Position numbers and translations under genes: made by a program
Notes under the pieces: model-generated
What the model was told of the DNA's origin: nothing
The model's database searches: none
The model's input: the letters and a program-made list of their open reading frames with translations, nothing else
In this document: positions 17,668 through 25,626 of the stretch, piece by piece
Position numbering within the stretch: position 1 is the stretch's first letter
Layout: the number at the start of each line of letters is the position of its first letter
DNA from: Bacteroidia bacterium
Lineage (GTDB): Bacteria > Bacteroidota > Bacteroidia > Bacteroidales > F082
Assembly (NCBI GenBank): GCA_021287165.1
Contig: JAJTAY010000043.1
Location: 1-44,289 of the forward strand
DNA: 44,289 nt
Direction: 5' to 3'

Positions 17668-18447
17668 TCAGGTTTTTTTCCAGATTTTCCATGCTGCCTC
17701 GGCCTGAGCATGCAGCATCATCAATCCGTTCATGGTGCGGGCTCCCCTTTCGCGTCCGTTTTTTAGAAATAAGGTCTCTGCGGGATTGTAAACCAGGTCG
17801 ATAAGCAAATGGGAGGGTTTGATGAATTCATAAGGAATATCTGGCGCTTCATCAACCTTGGGATACATCCCAAGCGGTGTTGTATTAATAATAATGCCAA
17901 AGCGATCCATAATGCCCTTGTTGAGCATTTCGTAAGTTATCTGGTCAGTTTTTTGTTTTTTGGTCGAAACTGATTTGAAGAAAATTCCCCTTTCCCTCAA
18001 AACGTATTTTACCGCTTTTGCACCACCGCCATTTCCCAGAATGAGGGCGTATTGTCCCCTGGTGTCCTTTATAAGATTGTCGAAGGTTTTGGCAAAGCCA
18101 ATCACATCGGTGTTGTAGCCTGTTAGCCTTGTACCGGACTCCGTTCGCTGAATTTTGACCGTATTGACCGAGCCTACCAGCTTTGCCGTGCGGTCGATCA
18201 CATCAAGGTAAGCCAGAATGGATTGCTTGTGAGGAATGGTAATGTTCAGTCCTTTAAGCATCGGGTAATCGCGCAGAAGGGCTGGTAAGGCTTCGAGCTC
18301 GGGCATGGGAAAGTTATCATACTCGGCGTCAATGCTTTCAAGCCTGAACTTCTCGGTGAAATATTCTTTCGAGAAGGAGTGCCCCAATGGATAGCCAACC
18401 AGCCCGTAAAGCGCCTTATCCGTTTTTCTTCCCCTCAGCAAGCGCAT
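17668..18447 (-). CDS. aroE: Shikimate dehydrogenase
   Basis: 259 residues. It reduces 3-dehydroshikimate to shikimate with NADPH in the aromatic amino acid pathway. Visible sites: shikimate-binding GYPLGHSFS, catalytic Lys in LNITIPHKQ, NTDVIGF, the nucleotide loop GNGGGAKAV, NTTPLGMYP and the C-terminal GLMMLHAQAEAAW. ATG 18447 gives a 32-bp overlap with the upstream DUF368 gene and a slightly long N-terminus (about 10 extra residues before LYGLVGYP). A start at the TTG three codons in is possible. The other shikimate genes are not in the window. Confidence 0.93.
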   Translation of the reverse strand: MRLLRGRKTDKALYGLVGYPLGHSFSKEYFTEKFRLESIDAEYDNFPMPELEALPALLRDYPMLKGLNITIPHKQSILAYLDVIDRTAKLVGSVNTVKIQRTESGTRLTGYNTDVIGFAKTFDNLIKDTRGQYALILGNGGGAKAVKYVLRERGIFFKSVSTKKQKTDQITYEMLNKGIMDRFGIIINTTPLGMYPKVDEAPDIPYEFIKPSHLLIDLVYNPAETLFLKNGRERGARTMNGLMMLHAQAEAAWKIWKKT

Positions 18448-19351
18448 ATTTTTCCAAAAGCCAAATCGTTATTATTCCGGCCACCATAATCAATATAGCC
18501 GTTATTTCGTGAATGCCTATCTGCTGAGGAAGAATTAAGTCGTAACGTTCGACCACCTGTTTGCCGGATTTTACAATGATATTTCCGGCAGCATCGGTCA
18601 TATAATTGGCCTCTTTCCATGGCCATATTACCCCCAGTGAACCCAGAATAAAGCCGGTTAGCAAACCTAAAGTTTCATCCTTAAAGGTTCTCAAAAGCCA
18701 TGATAACAGATGTGAGAATGCTATCAAGCCTGCTACCATTCCCAGAAGAACAGGCAGCAAAATACTGAAGTCCAGATTGTTGATGGCTTCTATGGCAACA
18801 AGGTGATAATTCCCCATCAGAATCAGCACAAACGAGCCTGAAAGGCCGGGTAGAATCATGCTGCAAACGGCCACTATCCCCGACAGTATCAGGTAGAAAA
18901 AGTCGCGGTTTTCGGCTGCTGGCCGCAGAAAGGTTATAGCAAGGGCAATTCCTGCACCAATGATAAAAGTGATGATTACCGGAAGACGCCATTTTTGCAC
19001 ATTGGCGCCCACAAAATATACGCTTGCCAGGATTAGTCCGAAAAAGTAGGACCAGATATAAACAGGGTAATGGTTGAATAAAAATTCAAACACCCTGGCA
19101 AGACTAAAAATGGCTGTGCCTACGCCAAGAAAAACCCAAACCAGAAACCAGAAATCCGTCGCCCGTGCAAAATCTTTGAACTTCCCGCTTAAAATAAGTT
19201 TTAAGGCATTAAGATTCAACGACTTAATTGCATTGATCAGCCTTTCGAAAATACCCGTAATCAAGGCGATTGTTCCGCCCGAAACCCCAGGTATCACATT
19301 GGCCGCTCCCATGGCAAGGCCTTTAACAAACAGACTTATTTGTTCTCTCAT
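18416..19351 (-). CDS. DUF368 family membrane protein, probable undecaprenyl phosphate translocase
   Basis: 311 residues with about 8-9 membrane segments. The family signature is at the N-terminus (GLAMGAANVIPGVSGGTIAL), and a second related half appears in SGIVAVCSMILPGLSGSF, which shows internal duplication. DUF368 proteins (PopT type) were recently linked to flipping undecaprenyl phosphate back across the inner membrane to recycle the lipid carrier for peptidoglycan and other envelope polymers. The gene starts 3 bp after the aldehyde dehydrogenase stop and overlaps aroE by 32 bp. The family call is firm; the transport direction and substrate here follow from the family. Confidence 0.85.
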   Translation of the reverse strand: MREQISLFVKGLAMGAANVIPGVSGGTIALITGIFERLINAIKSLNLNALKLILSGKFKDFARATDFWFLVWVFLGVGTAIFSLARVFEFLFNHYPVYIWSYFFGLILASVYFVGANVQKWRLPVIITFIIGAGIALAITFLRPAAENRDFFYLILSGIVAVCSMILPGLSGSFVLILMGNYHLVAIEAINNLDFSILLPVLLGMVAGLIAFSHLLSWLLRTFKDETLGLLTGFILGSLGVIWPWKEANYMTDAAGNIIVKSGKQVVERYDLILPQQIGIHEITAILIMVAGIITIWLLEKYALAEGKKNG

Positions 19352-19354
19352 CCG

Positions 19355-20731
19355 CTATCTAAGTATTTTCTTAACCAGGTTCAGTTTGTTTCCAAATGGC
19401 GGATACCGAAGTGGGATATCCGGCCAGTTTTTTCGGTGAAGCACCGGCTTGTAATGCGTGAATGCATCGAAGCTGTGTTTGCCGTGATAACTACCGATGC
19501 CGCTGTTTCCCACTCCCCCGAAAGGCAGTCCGGCATTGGTAAAGTGCATAATGGTATCGTTGATGCAGATGCCTCCGGCGCTAAGCTGCTTTACCAACGA
19601 TTGATGCGCTTTCTTTTGGTTCGAAAAGATGTATAACGCCAGTGGTTTTGGCCTTGCTTTTACGAACGACACCGCCTCATCCAGTGTGGTGTAAGGCACA
19701 ATTGGCAGTATAGGTCCGAAAATTTCCTCCTGCATCAAAGGGCTATCCGGTTTCGGACTGATAACGAGGGCAGGGGCCATTTTCCTTGCCGGTTCGTCCA
19801 TTGGCGGAATTTCGTCCGGTGAGGCATCTTTTAACAGGGCATTCAACCTGTTGAAATGCATCTGGTTGATGATTTTCGGGTACTCCTGGTTCCCGAGGAT
19901 GTTGTGGCCATACATTTTGGCGATTTCCTTCCTTGAGAGCTCCGCGAAGTCATTCACAAGGTTCTCCGGCACCAGCACAAAATCCGGTGCAATACAGGTT
20001 TGGCCGGCATTGATTAGCTTTCCCCAGACGATTCTTCGCGCTGCAAGCTTCAGATCGGCTGATTGATCAATGACGCAGGGACTTTTACCGCCGAGTTCAA
20101 GCACCACCGGCGTAAGGTGTTCGGCAGCTGCCTTCATGACTATCTTTCCAATCTGTGGGCTGCCGGTAAAGAAAATGATGTCGTGCTTGAGCGCCAGCAA
20201 CGCCTTGCTCGTCTGGGCGTCACCATTGATTACTTTAATAAAACCGGGATCGAAGTTGTTGTTAATCAGCCTCTCAAGGAGTTCAGAAGTGTGAATGCTG
20301 TATTCCGACGGCTTGATGATGGCGCAATTTCCGGCCGAGATAGCGCCTACGAGCGGAGCTACGGCCAGCTGAAACGGGTAGTTCCAGGGTGAGATAATCA
20401 GGCTGCAGCCATAAGGCTCTGCAACGATATAGCTACTGGCAGGGAATGCGGCAATCGGGCTCCCGACCCTTTTTGGCTTTGACCATTTGCTCAGCTTGCC
20501 AAGGTGACGGCGTATTTCTTCGAGCACAATGCCAGTTTCGGTGGCGTAGGCTTCAAAGGCCGACTTACCAAGGTCGGCAAACAAGGCTTCGGCAATTTGA
20601 TTGAGATTTTCCTCAATGAGTTTTTTGAGCAGGTGAAGGGACTGCTTACGGAAATCGGGCTCAAGCGTTCTGCCGCTTCCAAAAAACTCTCTCTGACCCA
20701 CGACAACGCTGATGATGTCCATCTCACTCAT
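19355..20731 (-). CDS. NAD(P)-dependent aldehyde dehydrogenase (class 3 / YwdH-like)
   Basis: 458 residues, the shorter length typical of class 3 aldehyde dehydrogenases. Visible: cofactor region SPWNYPFQLAVAPLVGAI, catalytic Glu in VLELGGKSPCVID, catalytic Cys in NAGQTCIAPD, EEIFGPILPI, and the C-terminal GGVGNSGIGSYHGKHSF. It oxidises medium or long-chain aldehydes to acids, perhaps fatty aldehydes from membrane lipids. It lies 6 bp after the TPR gene and 3 bp before DUF368, inside one operon. The true substrate is unknown. Confidence 0.9.
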   Translation of the reverse strand: MSEMDIISVVVGQREFFGSGRTLEPDFRKQSLHLLKKLIEENLNQIAEALFADLGKSAFEAYATETGIVLEEIRRHLGKLSKWSKPKRVGSPIAAFPASSYIVAEPYGCSLIISPWNYPFQLAVAPLVGAISAGNCAIIKPSEYSIHTSELLERLINNNFDPGFIKVINGDAQTSKALLALKHDIIFFTGSPQIGKIVMKAAAEHLTPVVLELGGKSPCVIDQSADLKLAARRIVWGKLINAGQTCIAPDFVLVPENLVNDFAELSRKEIAKMYGHNILGNQEYPKIINQMHFNRLNALLKDASPDEIPPMDEPARKMAPALVISPKPDSPLMQEEIFGPILPIVPYTTLDEAVSFVKARPKPLALYIFSNQKKAHQSLVKQLSAGGICINDTIMHFTNAGLPFGGVGNSGIGSYHGKHSFDAFTHYKPVLHRKNWPDIPLRYPPFGNKLNLVKKILR

Positions 20732-20737
20732 GGCGGA

Positions 20738-22186
20738 TCAAATTGTTTGGCTTAAGCCATCAGAAGCTTTACCTACTTCCTGATGATAGCTTTCAATCAT
20801 TTCCATCACTGCCGGGTATTTGAGGGCAGAGGGGAAAAAGTGCAGAAAGTCCTGAAGCCCGGCCAGATCCTTTGTGAGTGCTCCTTCCAGATAGAATAAT
20901 GCCTGATTGATGCTGTTGTTCAACAGCAGCATGGCTACCAATCGGTATTGAATGGCCGTATTTTGCGGTTGATGAATCAGTCCGGTTTTGAGCACCTGAA
21001 CAGCATTGTTCAGTTCGCCTGTTTTGAGGTAAAACACAGCAAAGTCGAGCCAGAGGTCGGGATCGTTCGGGTCGATTTCTTCAATGCGCTGAAACGTGGC
21101 TTTGGCTTTTTCGAAAAGGCCGTTCCGGATATACATTTCAGCCTGTATAAGCAGAAAATCGGTGTTGTTGCTATCGTAACTGATGGCCTTTTCGATGTAT
21201 TTCAGGGCGTTTTTTAATTCGCCTTTTTCGTCCGCAACCACCGCAAGACCGGCCCAGGCCTCAGGCAGGGAAGGATCGAGCTCAACGGCCTTTCGGTATT
21301 GTTTTTCGGCCATTTCGAACTCTCCCAGCTTTTCGTAGCACTCGCCCATATAGTAAATGATGAGTGGCTCGGGGGGTTCAATTGTTGCACTTTCCTCAAA
21401 AATATCGAGTGCCTTGTAGTACATTCCAAGGGCCATATAACTTTGCCCAAGACTCTGATAAGCAGGAATATAGGTGTCGTCGATGGCGATGGCATATTCG
21501 AAGGCATCTACCGCTTTTTCGTAAAGTTCTATCTGATGATAGGCCATTGCCAGGTTGAACCAGGCCGCAACACTCGACGGATGCTCTTCAAGAAATTGAC
21601 CAAAAAATGCTACAGCCTCGTCCATTTTGCCTGCCATTTCGTAGCACATCCCAATTTCGTAGATGATTTGCTCGGGCCAGTGGGATATTTCGAGCGCCTT
21701 GCGCAGATATGTGAGTGCGTGATCGTAGGCACCCATATTTTCATACTCGAACGCAATGGACGTATAAACGTCTTCCATCTCATCTTCGTCAACCACAACG
21801 AGCGCTTTTTTGTATTCTTTTACAGCTTTCTGAAAATCCATCATCATGCTGTAAACCGAGGCTCTGGTCATTAAAAGGTCGGGATTCTGGGGCTCCGTGC
21901 GTTCAACCTCCTCAAGAATGCTAAGTGCCCTTAGATAATTGCCTTCGGAGGCCAGATAACGGGCATTTCTGATTTTCAGGCTATTGCTCCCGGGATGCAT
22001 ACTTATGCCCTTTTCCAGCACCAGCGTAGCTTTCTCATTATTAAAGAGCATGAGGTAGTAATCAATCAGCGATTCGAACTCATCCGTATCGAAATACTCC
22101 TCCGTTCCGCTCTCCATCATACGGTCGAAGCGTTCGGCAAGCTCTTCAGGCCTCAGATCATCTTCCCAGTTAAAGTCGTCATTCAT
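20738..22186 (-). CDS. Tetratricopeptide repeat (TPR) protein
   Basis: 482 residues from ATG 22186, made almost wholly of about 12 TPR units of 34 residues (for example AWFNLAMAYHQIELYEKAVD and PEAWAGLAVVADEKGELKNA), with an acidic N-terminus (NDDFNWEDDLRPEELAERFD). No signal peptide is visible, so it is probably cytoplasmic and a scaffold for protein contacts. The frame can be read back to 22309, but the -7 box at 22214-22221 falls inside that extension and the extra residues look non-coding. It is the first gene of the five-gene operon ending in the NRAMP gene. Its partner is unknown. Confidence 0.88.
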   Translation of the reverse strand: MNDDFNWEDDLRPEELAERFDRMMESGTEEYFDTDEFESLIDYYLMLFNNEKATLVLEKGISMHPGSNSLKIRNARYLASEGNYLRALSILEEVERTEPQNPDLLMTRASVYSMMMDFQKAVKEYKKALVVVDEDEMEDVYTSIAFEYENMGAYDHALTYLRKALEISHWPEQIIYEIGMCYEMAGKMDEAVAFFGQFLEEHPSSVAAWFNLAMAYHQIELYEKAVDAFEYAIAIDDTYIPAYQSLGQSYMALGMYYKALDIFEESATIEPPEPLIIYYMGECYEKLGEFEMAEKQYRKAVELDPSLPEAWAGLAVVADEKGELKNALKYIEKAISYDSNNTDFLLIQAEMYIRNGLFEKAKATFQRIEEIDPNDPDLWLDFAVFYLKTGELNNAVQVLKTGLIHQPQNTAIQYRLVAMLLLNNSINQALFYLEGALTKDLAGLQDFLHFFPSALKYPAVMEMIESYHQEVGKASDGLSQTI

Positions 22187-22511
22187 GCTTCCCAAACAAC
22201 CATTTAGCGTTTGCAAAAATACGAATATGTGCCGAAAAGGGCGTTTTGTCAAGTCCAAAGATATCCATCCGGGGCCACGATGTAATTTTTTACAAAGTTT
22301 TTTTATCAACTCCCTGGTTGTTGAAAAAACTTCAGTGCTCTATTGATCAGCAATTTATGCCGTAATAATTAATTCATTAATTGTTGAAACCTGCGGTTGA
22401 TAACCGAAAATTAGCAAAAGCAAACTGTTGAAAATCTTGTGAACTAAACAGGTAAAGTTAACTTCAGGCAGTGGCAATTAAGTCCTATTTTTACCGGCAA
22501 TTCTGCTGAAA
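22187..22511. other. AT-rich intergenic region with repeated octamers between the TPR and glmM genes
   Basis: This gap of 325 bp contains TTATCAAC at 22303-22310 and its inverse GTTGATAA at 22396-22403, plus TGTTGAAA at about 22319, 22382 and 22426. The first pair resembles a weak DnaA box (TTATCCACA). A -7-like TATTTTTA at 22486-22493 may serve glmM. No ORF here looks real. Confidence 0.4.
22214..22221 (-). promoter_or_regulatory. -7 box of the TPR-ALDH-DUF368-aroE-NRAMP operon
   Basis: TATTTTTG on the minus strand matches TAnnTTTG and lies 27 bp before ATG 22186. No clear TTTG is at the expected distance upstream. It decides the start choice for the TPR gene. Confidence 0.55.
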
Positions 22512-23876
22512 ATGACACTCATTAAATCTATCTCAGGTATCAGGGGCACCATTGGAGGTTTGCCAGGCGATAATCTTACTCCTGTTGATATTGTGCGTTT
22601 TACCTCGGCTTTTTGCCGCCTGCTCTCAGCCAAAGGACAACCTTCGATTGTGGTTGGCCGCGATGCCCGTATCTCAGGTGATATGGTCAACAAACTGGTT
22701 TGCGCCACATTGCAGTCTATGGGCGCAAACGTTATCGATCTCGGGCTTTCCACTACACCAACAGTTGAGGTGGCTGTCCCGGGATTGGGTGCCGATGGGG
22801 GCATCATCCTTACAGCCAGCCATAATCCTGCACAATGGAATGCGCTTAAACTACTCAATGCCAGAGGCGAGTTTATCTCGGCGGAGGATGGAACAAGACT
22901 CCTCAAACTCGCTGAACAGGAAACTGTTTCATTTGCCGATGTTTATGCATTGGGGTCTTATCGCCAGGATCACTCATGGATCGAAAAGCATATCTCCATG
23001 ATTCTCGCCAAGCCGCTTGTCGACGCCCAAGCCATCAGGCAAGCAGGCTTTGTGGTGGCTGTGGATGCGGTAAACTCTACGGGTGGGATTGCCGTACCTG
23101 CACTCCTCAGGGCATTGGGTGTGAGCCAGGTGCATGAACTTTATTGCACACCTGACGGCAATTTTCCACACAATCCCGAACCCTTGCCCGAACACCTGAC
23201 CGAATTGTCGCGTCTCGTGGTCGAAAAGGGCGCCGACCTGGGCATCAGTGTCGACCCTGATGTGGACCGACTGGCACTTGTCGACGAAAACGGCCAAATG
23301 TTTGGCGAAGAATATACCCTGGTGGCCGTTGCCGACTATATATTGAAAAGTCAGCCCGGCAATACCGTTTCCAATTTGTCGTCGACGCGTGCACTTGCTG
23401 ATGTAACTGCCAGATATGGTGGGTCATACGCCGCTTCTGCTGTTGGTGAGGTGAATGTTGTCGAAATGATGAAATCCACCAATGCCGTCATAGGAGGTGA
23501 GGGCAATGGCGGTGTTATTTGGCCTGCACTGCATTATGGCCGCGATGCCCTTGCTGGCATTGCGCTGTTTCTCAGTCATCTGGCTAAATCTGGGTTAAGC
23601 GTTTCGGAGCTCCGGAAAACTTATCCCGCTTACTTCATGAGCAAAAACAAAATTGAGCTGCAACAAGGTGCCGATGTTGATGCTGTGTTGCAAAAGATAT
23701 TACAGCGTTTTGAGGGCGAAAAAATTAATACAATCGACGGGGTAAAGATCGATTTTGCCGAAGGTTGGGTGCATCTGCGCAAGTCGAACACCGAACCCAT
23801 TATCCGCATCTATTCCGAAGGAAAAAGTCCCGAAAGTGCACAGGCCTACGCCCGATTGGTGCTCGACGCCCTATGA
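22512..23876 (+). CDS. glmM: Phosphoglucosamine mutase
   Basis: 454 residues. It converts glucosamine-6-phosphate to glucosamine-1-phosphate for UDP-GlcNAc, and so for peptidoglycan and surface glycans. Visible: start LIKSISGIRGTIGG; the phosphoserine loop TASHNPAQWNALK; the metal loop SVDPDVDRLAL; the sugar loop GEGNGGVIWP; and the phosphate-binding C-terminal RKSNTEPIIRIYSEG. All four domains of the alpha-D-phosphohexomutase fold are present. A related phosphoglucomutase/phosphomannomutase role cannot be excluded, but the N-terminus matches the Bacteroidota GlmM type. Confidence 0.88.
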   Translation: MTLIKSISGIRGTIGGLPGDNLTPVDIVRFTSAFCRLLSAKGQPSIVVGRDARISGDMVNKLVCATLQSMGANVIDLGLSTTPTVEVAVPGLGADGGIILTASHNPAQWNALKLLNARGEFISAEDGTRLLKLAEQETVSFADVYALGSYRQDHSWIEKHISMILAKPLVDAQAIRQAGFVVAVDAVNSTGGIAVPALLRALGVSQVHELYCTPDGNFPHNPEPLPEHLTELSRLVVEKGADLGISVDPDVDRLALVDENGQMFGEEYTLVAVADYILKSQPGNTVSNLSSTRALADVTARYGGSYAASAVGEVNVVEMMKSTNAVIGGEGNGGVIWPALHYGRDALAGIALFLSHLAKSGLSVSELRKTYPAYFMSKNKIELQQGADVDAVLQKILQRFEGEKINTIDGVKIDFAEGWVHLRKSNTEPIIRIYSEGKSPESAQAYARLVLDAL

Positions 23877-23904
23877 TCCACAACCCAAATGCCAAACATT
23901 TGCT

Positions 23905-24162
23905 ATGGCAAGGAAACGCAAGACCAAAAAAAAGAAATTCAGGGAAGTGAAAATTAAGCTGACTGCGCGCCAGTACGAGTCCATTTCCAACTACGCCAAA
24001 GGGCGCAACCTTAGCCTGAACAAGCTTGTGCGCAGGTCAATTAAACCTTATCTTACCGGTTATGAAAAAGTGGCCCCTGTGATTCCCAAGGTAACGGCCA
24101 ATCAATTGAATATCTTCCAGATGATTGATTCAGTGGCAGATAAAGCCACCGGTCAAGTTTGA
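23905..24162 (+). CDS. Small basic protein, ribbon-helix-helix-like
   Basis: 85 residues from ATG 23905, 28 bp after glmM. A very basic N-terminus (RKRKTKKKK) is followed by VKIKLTARQYESISNYAKGR and NLSLNKLVRRSI, which fit a beta strand plus two helices as in Arc/MetJ-type DNA-binding proteins. Its 3' end overlaps the convergent recR gene by 10 bp. It could be a transcription regulator or the antitoxin type of a missing pair, but no toxin gene is beside it. The frame runs further upstream into glmM, which I regard as chance. Function unknown. Confidence 0.65.
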   Translation: MARKRKTKKKKFREVKIKLTARQYESISNYAKGRNLSLNKLVRRSIKPYLTGYEKVAPVIPKVTANQLNIFQMIDSVADKATGQV

Positions 24163-24770
24163 TTTTTTTGATAGGGCACCCTGTTGAGTATCGACCGGCC
24201 AAGCGTTACTTCGTCGGCAAACTCCAGTGCGTCGCCAATGCTGATTCCTTTGGCTATGGTTGTTACTTTTAACGAATAATCAGGCAATTGCTTGAAAATG
24301 TAAAAAGCGGTGGTGTCGCCCTCAATAGTCGAGGGCAATGCAAGGATCAGCTCTTTAATGGGTTCTTTCTGAAGGCGTTGCACAAAAAGTCCGATACTTA
24401 GGTCGTTGGGACCTACACCTTCCACCGGATTTATTACGCCGCCAAGCACATGGTACAGTCCGTTGTAGGTGGCTGTGCGCTCAATAGCCATCACATCGCG
24501 CACATCCTCAACCACGCAAACTACATTTTCGTCGCGCTTGTGATTGCTGCAGATGGTGCAAAGCTCGCTGTCGCTGATGTTGTTGCAGCGGCTGCAATGC
24601 ATAATCTGGCTGCGCATTTCAGTTATAGCCCTCGACAACAGTTCGGTGCGCGAGGAGGGTTCCTTCAGCAAATGAAGGGCCAGTCGCAGCGCCGTTTTAC
24701 GACCAATGCCCGGGAGGCGCGAAAGTTCGTTTACCGCATTTTCCAGCAAAATGGAAGAATATTCAGCCAC
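24153..24770 (-). CDS. recR: Recombination protein RecR
   Basis: 205 residues. RecR works with RecO (and RecF) to load RecA at gaps in DNA. The order is complete: helix-hairpin-helix LSRLPGIGRKTALRLALHLL, a four-cysteine zinc finger (CSRC and CTIC), the Toprim domain starting CVVEDVRDVMAIE with YHVLGGVINPVEGVGP, and the C-terminal Walker B-like TLGRSI region. Length is normal. A -7 box TAGCTTTG lies at 24785-24792 just upstream. Confidence 0.95.
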   Translation of the reverse strand: MAEYSSILLENAVNELSRLPGIGRKTALRLALHLLKEPSSRTELLSRAITEMRSQIMHCSRCNNISDSELCTICSNHKRDENVVCVVEDVRDVMAIERTATYNGLYHVLGGVINPVEGVGPNDLSIGLFVQRLQKEPIKELILALPSTIEGDTTAFYIFKQLPDYSLKVTTIAKGISIGDALEFADEVTLGRSILNRVPYQKNQT

Positions 24771-24784
24771 TTGAAACGTTTTTG

Positions 24785-24792
24785 CAAAGCTA
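24785..24792 (-). promoter_or_regulatory. -7 box before recR
   Basis: TAGCTTTG on the minus strand is a perfect TAnnTTTG match, 14 bp before ATG 24770. There is no clear -33 element. On the other strand TATTTTTA at 24812-24819 may serve the divergent YwqK-like gene, 19 bp before its ATG. Confidence 0.45.
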
Positions 24793-24838
24793 AGCTTTAC
24801 CAGCGAAACAGTATTTTTACAACTTCAAGCATTTCATT

Positions 24839-25543
24839 ATGTCCGTCAATCTGTTAAAAAGTGGCACGCTAATTTTTGTTCTGATTATACTTAACGCTTT
24901 GAATTTGAGGTCTCAAAATCGTTCGGGCATTAACCAGACTGATGCGATGGGCAGAAAAACGGGCGCATGGGAAGCGCGCTACCCCAATGGCCAGCTGCGC
25001 TACAGCGGACAATTTTCGCAGGGCCGTCCCGTTGGAGAGTTCAAATACTATTACGAATCGGGAAAGCTGCGTGCAACCAATGTCTTCGAAAACAATGGAT
25101 TAAGGGCTTATCACAAGGCTTATTCCGACAATGGGTTACTCGTGGCCGAAGGCGTGTACTTTGATCAGCAAAAGGACAGCACATGGCGTTTTTACAGCGA
25201 CCTTGACGGTAAATTGCTGAGCGAAGACGAGTTTACAGATAACCTTCAGCACGGTATAAGCAGGACATTTTTCCCCGACACGGAAAAACTTGCAGAGCTA
25301 ACTACCTGGCAATATGGCGAAAAGCATGGCCCATGGGTCAGATATTTCCCCGATGGTACACGCATGGCAGAAGGGAGTTATAACGAAGATCAGCCAGATG
25401 GCCCGGTGGTTTTTTATCATCCGAACGGTCAAGTACACATCCGGGGGAACTACCGGCTCGGACTCAAGACCGGAGTATGGGAAACCTTTGATGAGGACGG
25501 CAAACTCATTTCCAAAGAAGAATACAAGGAAAGGGGGTTCTGA
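24839..25543 (+). CDS. MORN/YwqK-repeat secreted protein
   Basis: 234 residues with an N-terminal hydrophobic signal (about 8-25, TLIFVLIILNALNLRSQ) and then about seven MORN_2/YwqK-type repeats, each a short beta hairpin of the form YPNGQLRYSGQF, YYESGKLRATNVF or YFPDGTRMAEGSY. Such proteins are often labelled YwqK-family antitoxin, but in Bacteroidota they are usually exported and their role is unknown. No toxin gene lies nearby. The gene is divergent from recR. A second relative lies at 31725-32441. Confidence 0.8.
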   Translation: MSVNLLKSGTLIFVLIILNALNLRSQNRSGINQTDAMGRKTGAWEARYPNGQLRYSGQFSQGRPVGEFKYYYESGKLRATNVFENNGLRAYHKAYSDNGLLVAEGVYFDQQKDSTWRFYSDLDGKLLSEDEFTDNLQHGISRTFFPDTEKLAELTTWQYGEKHGPWVRYFPDGTRMAEGSYNEDQPDGPVVFYHPNGQVHIRGNYRLGLKTGVWETFDEDGKLISKEEYKERGF

Positions 25544-25566
25544 AAATACCCGCTGGAGCGCAATCG

Positions 25567-25600
25567 TTTGATCCGCCAAAGACCCTTTTTCCTAACTTTG
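25567..25600 (+). promoter_or_regulatory. Promoter of the hutI-ftcD operon
   Basis: TTTG (25567-25570) and TAACTTTG (25593-25600) are spaced by 22 bp, slightly more than the usual 19-21. The -7 box is a perfect TAnnTTTG and lies 26 bp before ATG 25627. Confidence 0.6.
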
Positions 25601-25626
25601 CCCGGGCATTCCAAAACCAAAACGCC

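Noticed and set aside
22187..22309. Extended TPR protein start at 22309
   Set aside because: The -7 box is inside the extension and the added residues look like translated intergenic DNA.
22303..22433. Replication origin between the TPR gene and glmM
   Set aside because: Only two weak DnaA-like octamers, and no dnaA, dnaN or other origin-linked genes nearby.
24839..25543. Toxin-antitoxin module based on the YwqK antitoxin label
   Set aside because: The protein has a signal peptide and no toxin gene is adjacent; the label is a database habit for MORN-repeat proteins.
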